Shown here: piece after piece, positions 1 to 12,189 of the stretch
Numbering within the stretch: the first letter of the stretch is position 1
Layout: each line of letters begins with the position of its first letter
Assembly: GCA_002189035.1 (NCBI GenBank)
Contig: NEEC01000029.1
Span: 391,600 to 455,599, forward strand
DNA length: 64,000 nt
DNA from: Utricularia gibba
Lineage: Eukaryota > Streptophyta > Magnoliopsida > Lamiales > Lentibulariaceae
Direction: 5' to 3'
Made by a program: the position numbers and the translations under genes
The notes under the pieces: model-generated
What the model saw: only the letters and a program-made list of their open reading frames with translations
Databases searched by the model: none
Told to the model about the DNA's origin: nothing

Positions 1-548
1 TTTGAAGAAGCTGAGACATTTGCTCTGAACGTTGTTTGCATAAGGGAAAGAGCATTCGGGAAGGAATCTTTACCTGTTGGTAAGCTTCAGTTTTATCAGT
101 CATGCACAGTAGCTCCTGTCCCCTTTTGTAGATATAGGCAACAAAGATGCGTAACTCGCTGACTTGGTTGTCCACAGCCAGTATCCGAACTTCGTTTGGG
201 GCATGGATTCTATTACCACGTAGCACTTTAAGCTATTTCGATTGTTTTTTCGAAGTTCTTTGACATTTTTTTTCCTAAACTGATTAAACAGGAGAGGCAC
301 TTGATTGCCTAGCATGTATCCAGATGAAATTGGAGAAGGATGAGCCTGAACTGATGGAGCTGCTCAAGAGGGTGTTAAAGATCCAAGAAACGCACTTTGG
401 ACATGACAGTGGTGAAGTTGTGGAAACTCTGAAGAAAATGGTGTATCTTCTTGATAGAATGGGAAGAGACAGGCATCTGGAGAAACAGACGCTCGAGAGG
501 AGATTGACCATGTTGAGAAACAAGCATAAGCGGATGGTTCCCTACTGA
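1..548 (+). CDS. TPR (kinesin light chain-like) protein, 3' end only
   Basis: This is the last part of a gene that begins before the window. Two exons are visible, 1-79 and 292-548. The donor follows GTTG at 79, the acceptor is aaacag at 291, and the frame is kept (codon G|GA). Together they encode 111 residues ending in a TGA. The helical pattern (EEAETFAL..., then FGKESLPVGEAL, then FGHDSGEVVETLKK) is the roughly 40-residue repeat of tetratricopeptide proteins of the kinesin light chain type, where each repeat carries an 'FG' at the helix turn. Such repeats bind partner proteins; the partner cannot be told here. The basic tail (RRLTMLRNKHKR) resembles plant TPR/ARM-like proteins of unknown role. 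It runs convergently toward the ABI-like gene, leaving 273 bases between the two stop codons. Confidence 0.75.
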
Positions 549-821
549 CTTAGTGCATTTCTCTGGCCACGAACACCATCTATTGACTTCGAATACACAT
601 GTAACAAATCACTTGACTTGATACACCAGTAACTATATGTAAAATCAGGATTTCTTAGCCACTGCCACAGTTCCCTCATATTACTTAAGGTAAGAGATCC
701 AGCTACTAGCTCTCCGATTCTTCTTAACTGGGTTTTGCAGATGTGAGAGAAGATGGAAACGCTACATGAGAATGGGGCCCAAAGAGTAAAAACAAAGAAT
801 CGTTGTGTTCTGTCTTCTTGA

Positions 822-2817
822 TCAGTATTCATCAAGGTAAGTGTAGAGCATATCATCTCTTCTCGACTTTCTCTGTGACAGCAGAGATTTTAAAAGAGCT
901 TTGCTCTTGCTGGAAAGTTCCCTACTGTCTTTAGGGCTCTCCTTGGTGGCCGGCATCTGTGTTGATGATGATTTTCGAGGTTCTGAGATATACTGAAACA
1001 TGGCACAGCAGAGTATCACTAGGATGTTGGATACATGACCAGAGGAATGAGACTGGGATGCTCACAAATTGCTGGTGTGCAGAGCGGTCAGGGGTGGTGG
1101 GCCGGCTCTTATTTGGCGTGCTTGACCGTGATGCTCTTGGTGTCAATGCCTTGATGGAGAGCGAACTTGACCGGAAAAAAGGAAACCGCCGTGGCGAAGC
1201 ATCTGTTCTCCTTCCTGAATCAGATGCACAATCAAAATGAAGGAACTGTCATTACATTATCTCAGGATACCTTAAAATCATCCATCTCAGAACAAAGCAG
1301 TTGGGCAGGAGGTATTCTCATAGCGGTTATTATCAAAAGGAAAATATTGATGCACACTTTTGACTATATATGTTCACCAAGGCCATATGAGGAAGTGCAA
1401 GACGTGCATCTATCCAATACACATGCTTGTCACAGCTTCAACAAGGAAAAAAACCTGAATCTCTATTCGACTTGTTGATTGGAAAGGAAAGGTTTCCATC
1501 CTTCAATGCATAATTCGGAGGAGGAGTCGACTGAGAGAGCCGTTTACTGAAATGACAAGCAAATACTTTCACCATAGGTTAAAAGCAAACTGCAAAAAAA
1601 TGAAAAAAAAATCTAATGATAGATAATTTCATTTTGACTCGCCTGACTTCGGTGAGTAGAGAAGGTTCCTGCATTGTGCTTCGAAAGGCTGTAGGGAAAC
1701 CATTAAAATGAAGTGTGAATGTGACAATGGCTCAATGAAAAAGTGACTGGAAAGATATCAGAGTGCGTCATTTTTTCATACCATTCTTAAATTGATCCAA
1801 GTCTTCTGTGTCCTGAAATATGCATCCTATGAACTTTGATTTTGTCTGGACGCCTCCATGCATTGTTTCTCCCACTTAACAGATATAAACACAAAAAGAT
1901 GAATTACATGCACGTTACAATGGATAATGGATTCAATGGAAAAGAGAGATTACATGGCAAAGTATATCTTTTACAGTACTTGGGTGCATTCATCTGCAGT
2001 GACTGTTGTGAAATGCCTTCATGGTCGATGTACTCCTGGCATACTTGCAATCTCTAAATCACCTCAAAGTTTCAGAAATGCAAAAAAAAGTCACAATCAA
2101 CAAAAATTGCAGTTTCAGATTCCGAAGTAGAACATTTCTCAATAGTCTCTTTGATCTAGCTTCAGAAGAACCGCAGAAATACCTGGTGAATGCAGGAGAT
2201 CCGGAGTTCCGCTCCAGAAACATCTTCAACCTTATCATCGAGCAATCCATTTACCTTATAACTTAGATAGCCCAGGTGGTCCACGGTATTCACAAGCGCT
2301 TTAATGGCATAATCTTTCAAAGTATTTACAACTCTGCAGTTGTCGAGCAAAAAGTATTCATTTTAGAATGTATAACAAAAAAATCCATGTATAGCCTACA
2401 GTTTAGGTAAGGAATTAGGTGATGAATCTAACATTCAAAATCAGCTAGAAGGAGCAGGTGACGATTGACCAGCACAGATTATAAGTAACTCACACATGCT
2501 TTTCGATGTCATTCATGTATGAAAACTCAAAGTATTCTGCAGCTGAATAAAGCTGTTTCCTAAGATTCTTCAAATCCTGAAAAACAAAAAAATACTGAAC
2601 AACTAAAAGAGTAACAGTTCGAAAAATCATGCCTTCATGTAAGTGGTTCATGTTACAAAGAAAATGGGGGTATGGAAACAGCTCAAGGGTATACTACCAA
2701 GCGAAAAACTACCTTTAAACTATCAGATAACATCAAACTCTGGTGCAGAGAGACCTCATCGTAATTTTCTGGTTCACAAGGAGGATTCACTGAAGCACTT
2801 TCACACATTGCCTCCAT
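822..2817 (-). CDS. ABIL: ABI-like (ABIL) subunit of the SCAR/WAVE complex
   Basis: Ten exons on the minus strand keep one frame: 2817-2713, 2576-2494, 2333-2183, 2053-1954, 1874-1782, 1688-1648, 1589-1573, 1546-1455, 1214-1066 and 992-822, giving 333 residues. The N-terminal third carries the plant Abl-interactor signature: SLMLSDSLK, then LYSAAEYFE, then [17 protein letters not shown] and [13 protein letters not shown]. The middle is Ser/Pro-rich ([14 protein letters not shown]). The end is the conserved basic tail with [15 protein letters not shown] and a final [12 protein letters not shown] proteins belong to the WAVE/SCAR complex that activates ARP2/3 actin nucleation, affecting trichome and pavement cell shape. 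Length fits the family (about 300). The start ATG at 2817 opens [13 protein letters not shown]. The seventh exon is only 17 bases; exons six and seven are the least certain. Confidence 0.88.
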
Positions 2818-4208
2818 TGAGGAGCATGGAACCACTTACAGAACTATTTATTCCTGCAACAACCATTTCCGTCCGTCGTTTAGTCCAAGCATTGGAAGCT
2901 GCACTCTAGAGAAATACAAGAAAGAACTCTAAATTCAAACGCTGGAATTTCCTAACAGTACAGCAGAATCCCTCTCTACAAAGATGCACTTCAGCATACT
3001 CAAGGAATTTAAATACAAAAATACTATGCAGAGGAAACGAAACATCTAAGCAGATGCACTACAAACCTTCGCAACACTAAATTCCATGTCTATCACAAAA
3101 AAGAAAAAAACAGCAAAATGTCCATTGTTAACTCAAAAACAGATGAAATTTGCTCACTCACACTCCCATTGCTCTCTAGAAACACCAAAATGCACGTAAA
3201 CACGAAAGAACTCGGATAAAAAAAGCAAGAATGGTTACGAAATGTGTGAGCTTTCGGAATTCTAAACACCTTGGTGCCACTCCGCAAGCAGATAAAGGCT
3301 TTTTGTCCTACTCGAGCGGAAGAGCGAAAAATGAGACCATCCACGTTCAGTTTCCAATCACAAGCCTTGGATTTTTGAAAAGTGATGAAAGAAGACGACA
3401 ACCCGAAACAGGCCCAGCATATGCTGAAGGCACTTTGGCGTTTGGGGCATCAACCCTGTCTGAAACCAAACTGCAAAATAACTACTACTCTTCTTCCTGA
3501 ATGATAAAGTGTGAGCAACAAAAGGGTTCCTTTGTCAGAGCAAAAATGGCCAGCAACTCCGTAACGTTTCCTTTCATGGAATCTGGCTGGCAACCCAACA
3601 GCGGAGGGGACGTTGGAATTTCCCAGAAGAATAGTTTTGGATTAACTAAGGAAAGTGTAATTATGATGTCATTTAAGATGGATTTGAAGGCGCATTTAAT
3701 GAAACTAGGAATTTGATGAGGCCAGACAAAAAAACACGTCGCAATTATTCAATTCATGAAATACGCCGCATTGGCGAATGGGAAACCCCAAACTACCCCT
3801 AAAACGCCCTATTGGGCCAACCCTGGTTCACTAGGTGGGCTCGGGATCTTCGGGCCCAATGCTAATTTCCGAAGGGGCAATCAATGCATGATTTAAAGCA
3901 TGTTCCTGAAGGAGACAGCAGCAGCAGTCATCTTGAGAGCGATCCCGGTGGCCTACATTCTCCCTGGACCACTTCTGGAAGGGCCCCCATTTTGCTGACT
4001 TTGAATCCGAGAACCCCAGTCTTGAAATTCGATAGTACCGCAGCAAGTGGTTTTCAGTTTCCGGCGTCATAAGATGATAGTAGTTGTATAGTTTTGATGA
4101 ACTTCAAAAGGAAAGGACCGAAAGGCCGAGTGTTGAGCATCAAACCTTGTTGCTTAAACGTGGTACTAAGATAACTAGTGAAGTATCAAGTATGCAGGGA
4201 ATCAGGAA
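2818..4208. other. Spacer between two co-oriented minus-strand genes
   Basis: It should contain the 5' untranslated region and promoter of the ABI-like gene and the 3' untranslated region of the coiled-coil gene. Open frames here (for example 3231-3500 +, 3831-4070 -) have no recognisable motif and no plausible splice partners. No repeat or RNA gene was seen. Confidence 0.5.
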
Positions 4209-6526
4209 CTATCGCTTAAGATGTATGATACCATTACAAGCCAGAGTGCCTTCAAGGTTTCCTATGATTCGAGATATTCGAATTTCCAGTCCCATTTGGA
4301 CTTCTCTGAAAAGAGTTCTCATGGTGTCTGCGAATCGTTTCGCATCAAAGCTCTCGAGATTTTCGATCTTCCCTTGTTCCCCTTGGAGTCCGGAGGCAAT
4401 CTTGGTTTGCACTTGTGCTAGCTTCTGCCCGGTTGCGACAATGTACCTCTGTAACTGGAAGGTTTCTTCAAGAAAATGCTCTAGAATCTTGGCCTCTTCA
4501 GGGTTCTAGCATTGCTGGAACACTCACTGCTCAAGTTCAGGTTGTTGTCTTGCTGAAGTTTGTGAACAAAGAAATGGTGTAAGCTGGCGATTTGAACTTC
4601 AGCAATGGTGTAAGGCACCTTGGTCCATCCAAACATAAATGAAATGTGGAAGCTATGACATACCATTCTTTGGGAAAGATCATCGATTTTTCCTTGAAGG
4701 GACTGATACCGATCCGCCTGTTTGTAGAGAAGGGAGATGAGAATTTCGAAATCTTCATCCTTATGTCCATCACACTCTTGTTTTCCCTTCAGCCTCTCAA
4801 GCACAAGAAGCTGCTGCTTCAGTCTCTTGATCTTGTGAGTGATTCCAAGAGCATGAATATCCATCTTCCTGGTGGAATTGCTGAGCTCCCTTTTTGTTCC
4901 TAGGCCTAGTAGAGCTGATGTAATTGCACCTGTGAAATCATTCGAATCGGCGCTCGTAGTTCGAGAATGGTTCAGGCTCACCACAGGCGCACCAGAGCTT
5001 CCCACATTCTGGACATCCAAAACTATGTCCTTTACTTGATCATGAAGAGAGTTTTTTTCGATATCGTTGTTTCTGGCTTCTTGGTTTCCCTCGTTCAATC
5101 TTCTCTCAATGATCTTTATGTTGGACTGGAGATTCCCCCGGTTTCCAGTTTCTTCATCTGGAGAGGGATTGAACTCAAGTCTTCGGAGATTCAGAGGTTC
5201 AAAACTCAAGATCTGCTCTTTCAGTGAGTGCAACTCATTCTCACGATCCAGAACCAGTTCCTCTAGCTTCACATTCTCCTGCTTAAGTTGCATAAAATCA
5301 CGTTCTAATGCGTGCACGTACGACTGCATCCTCTTGGCTTCGATATCCGAGCTCAACAGCCTCCACTGTAGAGCTTCCAGTCTTTCATCTTTGAGTCTGA
5401 GTTGCTCTACGAATGCTTCAATCACAAGGTTATGCCTTTGATCCTGCTCTTCCTCATCACCAGTTAGTTCGATCGGATTCCGGTTGGATACAACAGAAAC
5501 AATCTCAAGCCCTCCCCTCAGCTCAGGTTGATGATGATAGCCTTTTACATGCTTGGACAGCAAATTTTTTAACAAATGGCCATCATTTTTAAACTCTGGA
5601 ACACCTTTCCAGGCTCCTGCTTCATGCTTCCTCGTCGCTTTCGCCATCTGTTTATCGCAATTCCCTAGATCGAGCTTCCTCAGAAGGACAGACAGGACTT
5701 GATCTTTCTGCTCCAAATCCTTCCTCAATTTAACCAGCTGTGTCGACAGTCTTTGGTTCATTGCCAGAGCTTGCTCTTTCTGCTCCGTCGCTGAATCAGC
5801 TTCTTCGTTCGATGCTTCGAGTCGTCTCAAAGCCCGGTTCAGCTCAGCTTCAAGCTGCCTCTGAGCAGAAACAAGCTCTATAGTTGCAGTCTTGTACCTC
5901 AGGATCTCACTAGAATGGTATTCAGCTTCAAGCTTTGCCTTCTCTGTCAACTGAGCAACTGCAACTTCAGCCGCTCTCACCCTCTCTTCGATCTCCCGTC
6001 TCTTCTCCTCAACTGCATCGATCAATCTATCCTTTTCGGATACAAGATTCTCACTTTGCACCAACCTCTCCCTCAGTTCACACACAGATTTCTCATTCTT
6101 AGCCTCGGCAACTCTCAACTCATTGGTAAGTGACCCAATTTGTTGCCTAAGCATCTTCCTCTCGTTGAACCAACTCTGCTCCCGGGCTGCAACGATGCTC
6201 ATTACCCTCTCATTCGCTTTGGCTTCTTCATTTCTTCGCCTCTTCAGCTCTGCAACATGTTTTTCAGCGTCTTCAAGCTTGTTCAGAAGATCAATGTTCA
6301 GATTTTCCACTCTCTTTGAGTGCACCTTCCAAAGAAACATCCCCATTAAGTGGGCACTCCCCTTAATCACCTTGTTTCTTTCTTCCAGCCATTCTTGTGT
6401 TTCGGGATCTGATATGAGATTCAGAGCGAAAAATGCACAAGAAATACCGAAAAATACAGGATACAAACTATCGCTTCTGTCCTCAGGCATAAAACCAGAG
6501 GGGCTTTCGGCTACATCTTCATCCAT
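4209..6526 (-). CDS. Plant coiled-coil protein with an N-terminal hydrophobic segment
   Basis: Two exons: 6526-4664 and 4505-4209. The donor is AGAATG|GTATG and the acceptor gctag; the frame is phase 0. They give about 719 residues. Near the N-terminus a hydrophobic stretch (LYPVFFGISCAFFALNLI, roughly residues 22-39) could be a membrane anchor. From about residue 80 to 300 the sequence is long heptad coiled coil rich in Glu, Lys, Arg and Leu, with a second coiled coil around 365-440 (EAFVEQLRLKDERLEALQWRL) and a third near the C-terminus (KIKRLKQQLLVLERLKG). The short last exon supplies EEAKILEHFLEETFQLQRY and ends HLKR. It resembles plant proteins loosely annotated as myosin-heavy-chain-related or RNase P P38-like; no enzymatic domain is visible, so a structural or scaffold role is only inference. 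Confidence 0.8.
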
Positions 6527-8122
6527 ATCTCAAGAACGGGAACAATTGTTTTTCAACTCTCTAGGTTTGATTTCAGCAGATTCAACAACCAGCAACTAAT
6601 ATGAGCTCAAGGAATGAAAAAAAACACCCCAAAACTCACATCCATTGCTTGGGTTCACAAGCATCAAAAGAAGAGAAATACGAAAATCCAGATATCACAG
6701 AAATGCTGGTATAAGAATCATAATCAAGAGATCTTAAAGAAACACATCAGAACGAAAGTACCCTTTTCACAGAGTAACTTCATCAACTACCACAGAAAGA
6801 AAAGGGCACATTTTCCCACATGACAGCTGAAGAAGTGAGCTTTAAAGTTGAAGAGAATCAGTTCCTTGAGCTCTAATTTTCAGTGCGGACCCCATTATCT
6901 TTCTCCTCGGGATCATGGACTCTCAGTGACAAATGAAAAGACTTTGAGTTGAAGGTGTGTGTAGTGTAGACATCCTACTGGTATGTATGTGCGGCCCGAA
7001 AAAGACTGCTTCTTCACCCCTGCAAAATACCAAGTTTCAAGCAAATTACAACTCATTTCTTTCGTTTTTTTCTTCAATATGATTGCATTACAGATTTTTT
7101 TTTTCTCTTCCTTCCTGTGGGGGAATCAAGCCAATAAATGCTTCCAGCTCGTCCAACTCTAGAAGGTGACCCACTTTATGCATCAACCAAAATAGCTGCT
7201 TACATGTATGATTAGGTACCACCGGCTCTACTGTTAGTCTTGTCCTGAATAGTGTTTGGAGCACGAACTTGATCTCCAAATTCTACCACATTTGATGCTT
7301 CATGTGGACAAACAGATAAACATTTCATAGAGCCAGGATGTGTTGTGAGGCAAGTCACAGTAGAAGCTCCATTGTTTGGAGTTTACTGTACGAGCTTCAA
7401 AAATGTCAGGTGAGTTGAATATGGTCAGCCGTACTCTGCACCTGCCTTTTTACTACTAAAGGCCTTCTCCTCTCTCTTTTTCACTTACTGACAAGGAGCA
7501 TGGGGATTATTGCAACCTAATTTGCCCTAAATTGTCCAATTCCAATGAACCCCTGTTGTAGACTGTAGTCTGGGCCGAGTGGATCCTATAAAGCATGTGG
7601 GCATGTGGGCCTGTGCTTCGGCCCGATGGTAATGAAATGATTTTGAAAGTCAAAACAATTGCCCATCGTGTGGGAATTTGTTTTGGGGCCGACGTCGTTT
7701 CATGGAAGCAGCACGGACTGTGTGAAAAGGGTGCATGCAACTTTCTCCAAAAAGTAGACATTAACTGGCCTTTTACTATGAATTGTCGCTAGCTTCCAAG
7801 CAATAAATACGAGGACCGTGAAACCCTTTTATGACTTGTTCGGATTCTCCAAAACGCAAGCTTCCTTTTTGCTGCCGTTTTGATCATCCGAGAAAATATG
7901 TACACCTGAACATTGACGTGTTGGATTTTCTCGAATACTATGCCTAAGACTGGAGCAGCTCTTGACTAAATGGCTACCCGGTAGCCCTGTTGGATTGCAT
8001 TGTTCTTCATTGAATCAAGCACTCGGTCAAGTTGCTCCCAGCGCCAACTTTGACGTTCAACAGTTCTTCTCAGTGTTGAAATAGCTGATGCGTTCCTTGC
8101 ATGCTGTTACCGCCCTCCTGCC
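6527..8122. other. Divergent promoter region (coiled-coil gene / CBL gene)
   Basis: The genes on either side point away from each other, so both promoters lie here. Open frames at 7088-7279 and 7507-7792 have no motif or homologue I recognise. No repeats beyond short A and T runs were seen. Confidence 0.5.
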
Positions 8123-9237
8123 ATGGGTTGCTTTGCATCCAAAGAGTCTCGTCCCGCCCCTGCCTGCGGGGACTCGAAAGCTATTGCGTTGGATACGCCT
8201 TGTAAGTTGAACTGCGCTGTCGTTTGCATACATGCACTTGCTCACTGTGTGCCATGGTGTAGTTTCGGTGAAGGAAGTGGAGGCTTTGTATCAGCTTTTT
8301 ATGAAAATAAGCTCCTTGATTGTAAAGGATGAGCTCATCAACAAGGTATCATCAAAACTTCATTCTTGATTGTGTCATTAAGGTGTGATACTGAATGATG
8401 CGTTCGATCCTTGCAGGATGAGTTCCAGCTTGCAATGTTTAGGAAACCAGACGAACAAAATTTCTTTGCTGATAGGGTCAGTTCCCTACATCCAGTGGCA
8501 GCAGCCAAAACAAAAAAAAAAAAAAAAAAAAAAACCTTCCTTTTTCTTTTTCATGAATTTGCGTGATGTCTCCTATAGTTATTCGACCTATTCGACTGCA
8601 ATCGTGATGGGGCCATCGACTTCGAGGAGTTCGTGCGTTCTCTGGGAGTGTTTCACCCAAACGCTCAGTTTGAAAGCAAAGCTGCATGTAAGAAAGAGTA
8701 TCCTTCTGCATGACTGCCCAGACAAACATGGCTTGCCTACTCATGATAATCCTTCTACAGTCACATTCAAACTGCACGATCTAAGAAACTCGGGCTTCAT
8801 CGAGCGGAATGAGGTGAAGCAGATGGTGTTCTCGCTGCTTCACGAATCCGATCTGGAGCTGCCGGAGGATGTGGTGGAGCTGATCGTGGAGAAGGTGAGG
8901 ATTTGTATTAATAAAAAAGAAATCCAAGCACAGCATTAAGTCAGTGAAGCTCCCATATGGGCTAAATGATTGACTGGCATTGTATTGTCCAAGCAGACGT
9001 TCTCTCAGGCAGCGAAAGGCAACCCACAGATAAATTTCGAGGAATGGAAGGAATTGGTGTCGCAGAACCCGTCGCTGATCAAGAACATGAACCTTCCGTA
9101 TCTCAAGTAAGTTTATATATCGCCCAAAATCCCTTTGTCCAGGTTGCGGGTTTGTAAGATACGGAGTCATGGGATGCAGGGAAATAACGCTCTCCTTTCC
9201 AAGCTTTTCTATCAAAGTGGAGCACCAGAGCACATGA
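8123..9237 (+). CDS. CBL: Calcineurin B-like calcium sensor (CBL4/SOS3-type)
   Basis: Seven exons join in frame: 8123-8201, 8263-8345, 8417-8476, 8579-8687, 8761-8894, 8997-9106 and 9180-9237, giving 210 residues (family usual 210-226). The protein starts MGCFASK: Gly2 is the N-myristoylation position and Cys3 a palmitoylation candidate, as in membrane-bound CBLs. Family landmarks follow: [43 protein letters not shown] (EF-hand 2, canonical ligands), [31 protein letters not shown] (EF-hand 3) and [17 protein letters not shown]. The last wording is closest to CBL4/SOS3. CBLs bind CIPK kinases through their C-terminal region; SOS3 activates SOS2 in salt tolerance. EF-hand 4 ([12 protein letters not shown]) lacks the usual acidic first ligand and the Gly at position 6. 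The C-terminus keeps the FPSF motif. Confidence 0.92.
8512..8534. repeat. Poly-A tract (23 A) in CBL intron 3
   Basis: An uninterrupted run of A. It lies inside the intron between 8476 and 8579 and does not affect the coding sequence. Confidence 0.95.
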
Positions 9238-9657
9238 GTGCGGAGATAGAGAGATATGTAGAGGTCGGCTTCCAAGGATACATCTTGGGGAGCGGTATGG
9301 CTTCGGAAGTGAGCCCGCAAGGGCTTTGGGTCGAGTCAAAGTCATGATGATGACTTCAGATTAGTTAGAACATTTCATAAGTTTTGCTGTCCAGATAGCC
9401 GTTGCTTTGTCTTGGTCTTGGTCTAGGGCATGACAAGCATGAATTGGACCAAGCAAATGGATAATGATGGGCTTTTGTAATTTTCTTTATTCCCAAGTGT
9501 TGGGCTGGGCTGGTCTGGGCTGGGTTGGCCCATATGGATGGAAAGAAAGCTTTTCACCACTTGCGCAAATCTTTTCTCCTCTTTTATTTTTTATTTAATT
9601 AAGCCAGGGGTTCTTCTTGGGAAGAAAACGCCGGTTGGAAAGCCCTAGACTCTCACT
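9238..9657. other. Spacer: CBL 3' region and BOB1 promoter
   Basis: It contains the CBL 3' untranslated region and the start of the NudC gene's transcript. Nothing else was recognised. Confidence 0.5.
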
Positions 9658-11341
9658 ATGGCGATTCTCTCAGATTTCGAAGAAGAAGACACGAGGAAGG
9701 CTTCGAGTTCGACGTCCAAGCAATTCAACGCCGTTTTTGATCCCTCGAATCCCTTGGGTTTCCTGGAGGTGGTTTTTGAGTTCGTCGCGAGGGAGAGTGA
9801 TCTGTTTAACAGTAATACGCTCCTAAATGATGTGAATGCGGTGGTGCGGATGGTGAAGAACAAGGTGGAGACAGAGGAGAAGAAGAGGAAGGATACGGAG
9901 ATTGCTCAAGTTGAAAAGAATGAGAAGAAAATTAAGGCGGCCGAAGCTTCATCTCCCCCAAAGCCCAGAAGGAGATTAAAGAAGTCGCCATGGAGGATAG
10001 GGAAACAGAAACTATAGGGGAGACGGATGATAAGGGCCGTCGCGGTACTGGTCTACTCTTTTTTCACAGTGTAGTTCACTATAAACCCTGTTCCATCTCA
10101 AGTTTTAGTTTTTGTTTTCTTTTTAGCCGCTTCAACGTTATATTAAGTTTTGTGATGCGTGGTTTTTGTCGATTTCGTGGATTTCTTCTCCGGTATTTGT
10201 ATGTTTAGTTATCTCGTCCGCTGTACTGAGGGTGATACGCTTATCTTGGCACTTTTGTAGTTGTTTTCCTTGTTTTAGGACGTGATTTTTCGTCTTGTAA
10301 ATGAAGTTTTGTTTCCTAGTAATTTTCCGCTTCATTGTTATGCTGCTAACGCTTGAAGTTTTGTGCCATTTTATCTGGTCTGATGTTCCATAGCGACCTG
10401 TAGCTCGACAATGTGTCTGATTCTGCTCTCTCCTTTTGTCTTGTACAGCACCTAACAAGGGAAACGGCCTCGATTTGGACAAGTATTCATGGGTTCAGTC
10501 GTTACAAGAGGTCACTGTTTCTGTTCCAGTACCTGCTGGCACGAAGTCGAGATTTATTGTTTGTGAAATAAAGAAAAACCATCTTAAAGTTGGGCTCAAA
10601 GGCCAGCCGCCAATTATAGACGTACGTGGCTTATGTGGTGTCTCTCTGTTTTGCCGCACCTTTATGAAGTTAGATTCAGAGGGCTGTCATGCATTCTTGC
10701 CGTTCTAGCATACGCTTGATGTTGCTCACCGACGTGTTTTCATTTGTATTCTCACAGGGAGACCTTTATGAGTCTGTCAAGGTGGATGACTGCTTCTGGA
10801 GCTTAGGTAATGAACGTGTGTGTCTTTCTTTCGCTTCTGCCGTCTTCAAATTTCTAACGCATGCTTACAACACAACCCCCTAACAGAGGATCAGAAGTCT
10901 GTTTCTATTCTCCTCACGAAACATAACCAAATGGAATGGTGGAAGTATGTGGTGAAGGGTGAACCGGAGATGGACACCCAAAAAGTAGAACCTGAAAATA
11001 GTAAGCTGTCTGATCTTGATCCAGAAACACGCTCCACGGTAGAAAAAATGATGGTAACTCTTCCTCACCCTAATAAACTGTTGCTTATTTCGTCTCGCTT
11101 AGCTCGTTATTCTGATGCATCGTGTGTCCATTCCCAGTTCGACCAGCGACAGAAACAGATGGGTCTCCCAACTAGTGATGAGATGCAAAAGCAGGATATA
11201 TTGAAGAAGTTCATGGCCGAGGTAAAACACAATACGCAAAGTTGCACCTACACTTCCAAACAGGGTAATGCTCTGACATGAAATGTGCGTGTGTTGCTGC
11301 AGCATCCGGAGATGGACTTTTCAAGAGCAAAAATCAACTAA
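9658..11341 (+). CDS. BOB1: NudC-domain co-chaperone, BOBBER1-like, with a frame break in exon 1
   Basis: Six exons: 9658-10044, 10449-10621, 10758-10806, 10887-11053, 11138-11221 and 11303-11341, together 899 bases. One base is missing in exon 1; with the two frames read on either side of it the protein would be about 299 residues, near the Arabidopsis length. The N-terminal NudC box ([21 protein letters not shown]) is followed by a charged linker, then the CS/p23-like core: [33 protein letters not shown], then [12 protein letters not shown] and [14 protein letters not shown]. The end ([20 protein letters not shown] and HPEMDF) is typical of the family. BOB1 is a small heat-shock-like chaperone needed for development and thermotolerance. 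The first frame runs into TAG at 10015 after a five-C run at 9955-9959, while every later splice junction fits the other frame. Confidence 0.9.
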
Positions 11342-12189
11342 GAGATGAGATGGGTGGGGATTTTGTGTTTGTGTTTCACAGTAGATGGATCATTTCCGTT
11401 GACTTGGAAAGACGAGTGAGTGGATGGACTGCATTGGGCACTTGTGCGTTTATTCGAATGACGTTCGTACAAGACCTCGTGAAAACGACACCAACAATCA
11501 GTAGTTAAATATTAGGCGGCCAGAAATGAAAACAGAACCTGCCGGGGGCCGACCGGTCTTCTTGCAGGCACACCCAACTGATTTATTCATTGCACATGGC
11601 TGGGATTCAGAGACCTGAGGCTCCCCCTCAGGGCGCTTTGCTTGCTTTGCCCTGCGATGAAGTAGAATGGAAAACTTTTTATATGAACCCATCCCGGCAG
11701 CCCCTTCTTTACCCTCAAATTGCTGCATCAATTTTACAAGATCGCGTGGATGACTTGCTGGTTGCGGTGAGCAGGTCGTTGGTCGGTTATTACCTGTTTC
11801 ATCCTCTTCTTTACCGTCGTAGGATTGACACGCCGTTCATGGTATCAAGGGGCAACTTCAGCATCTTTGCTTACTGTGAATTGGTGGATGCTTGATTGAA
11901 CTGACATGCTTATTCAATCGGGGTAGGTTGTTTTTGCTTGGGAGACCTTGAAAAAGATTCCATTCATATTCCTGAGATCCACATCTTAAATGCGGCTGTT
12001 TCTTTGTCTCCTCTCCCCCAGTCCTCCCCTGTTCTTTTCATTTTACTCTTTTATCTTGTTTTTTTTTTTAACTGAGCCTCACGCTCATAAGACCACGCCC
12101 AAAGCCAAGGTCGCCTGGGTTCATTTGGTGTTGTCACCTTTGTTTCTCTTCCCCATCACGAGGAAAAAAGTGTTCCTTGATTTGAAACA
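11342..12189. other. Spacer: BOB1 3' region and CCT gene 5' region
   Basis: Open frames at 11278-11508 and 11590-11895 show no motif. A pyrimidine-rich stretch at about 12000-12075 looks like a plant 5' untranslated region or promoter-proximal tract of the next gene. Confidence 0.5.

Noticed and set aside
1438-1454. Stop codon at 1438 as the end of the ABI-like gene
   Set aside because: A donor at 1455/1454 connects to exons at 1214-1066 and 992-822, which encode the conserved ABIL tail.
5067-6599. Plus-strand frames rich in Ser and Leu
   Set aside because: Antisense of the coiled-coil gene; the coding signal is on the minus strand.
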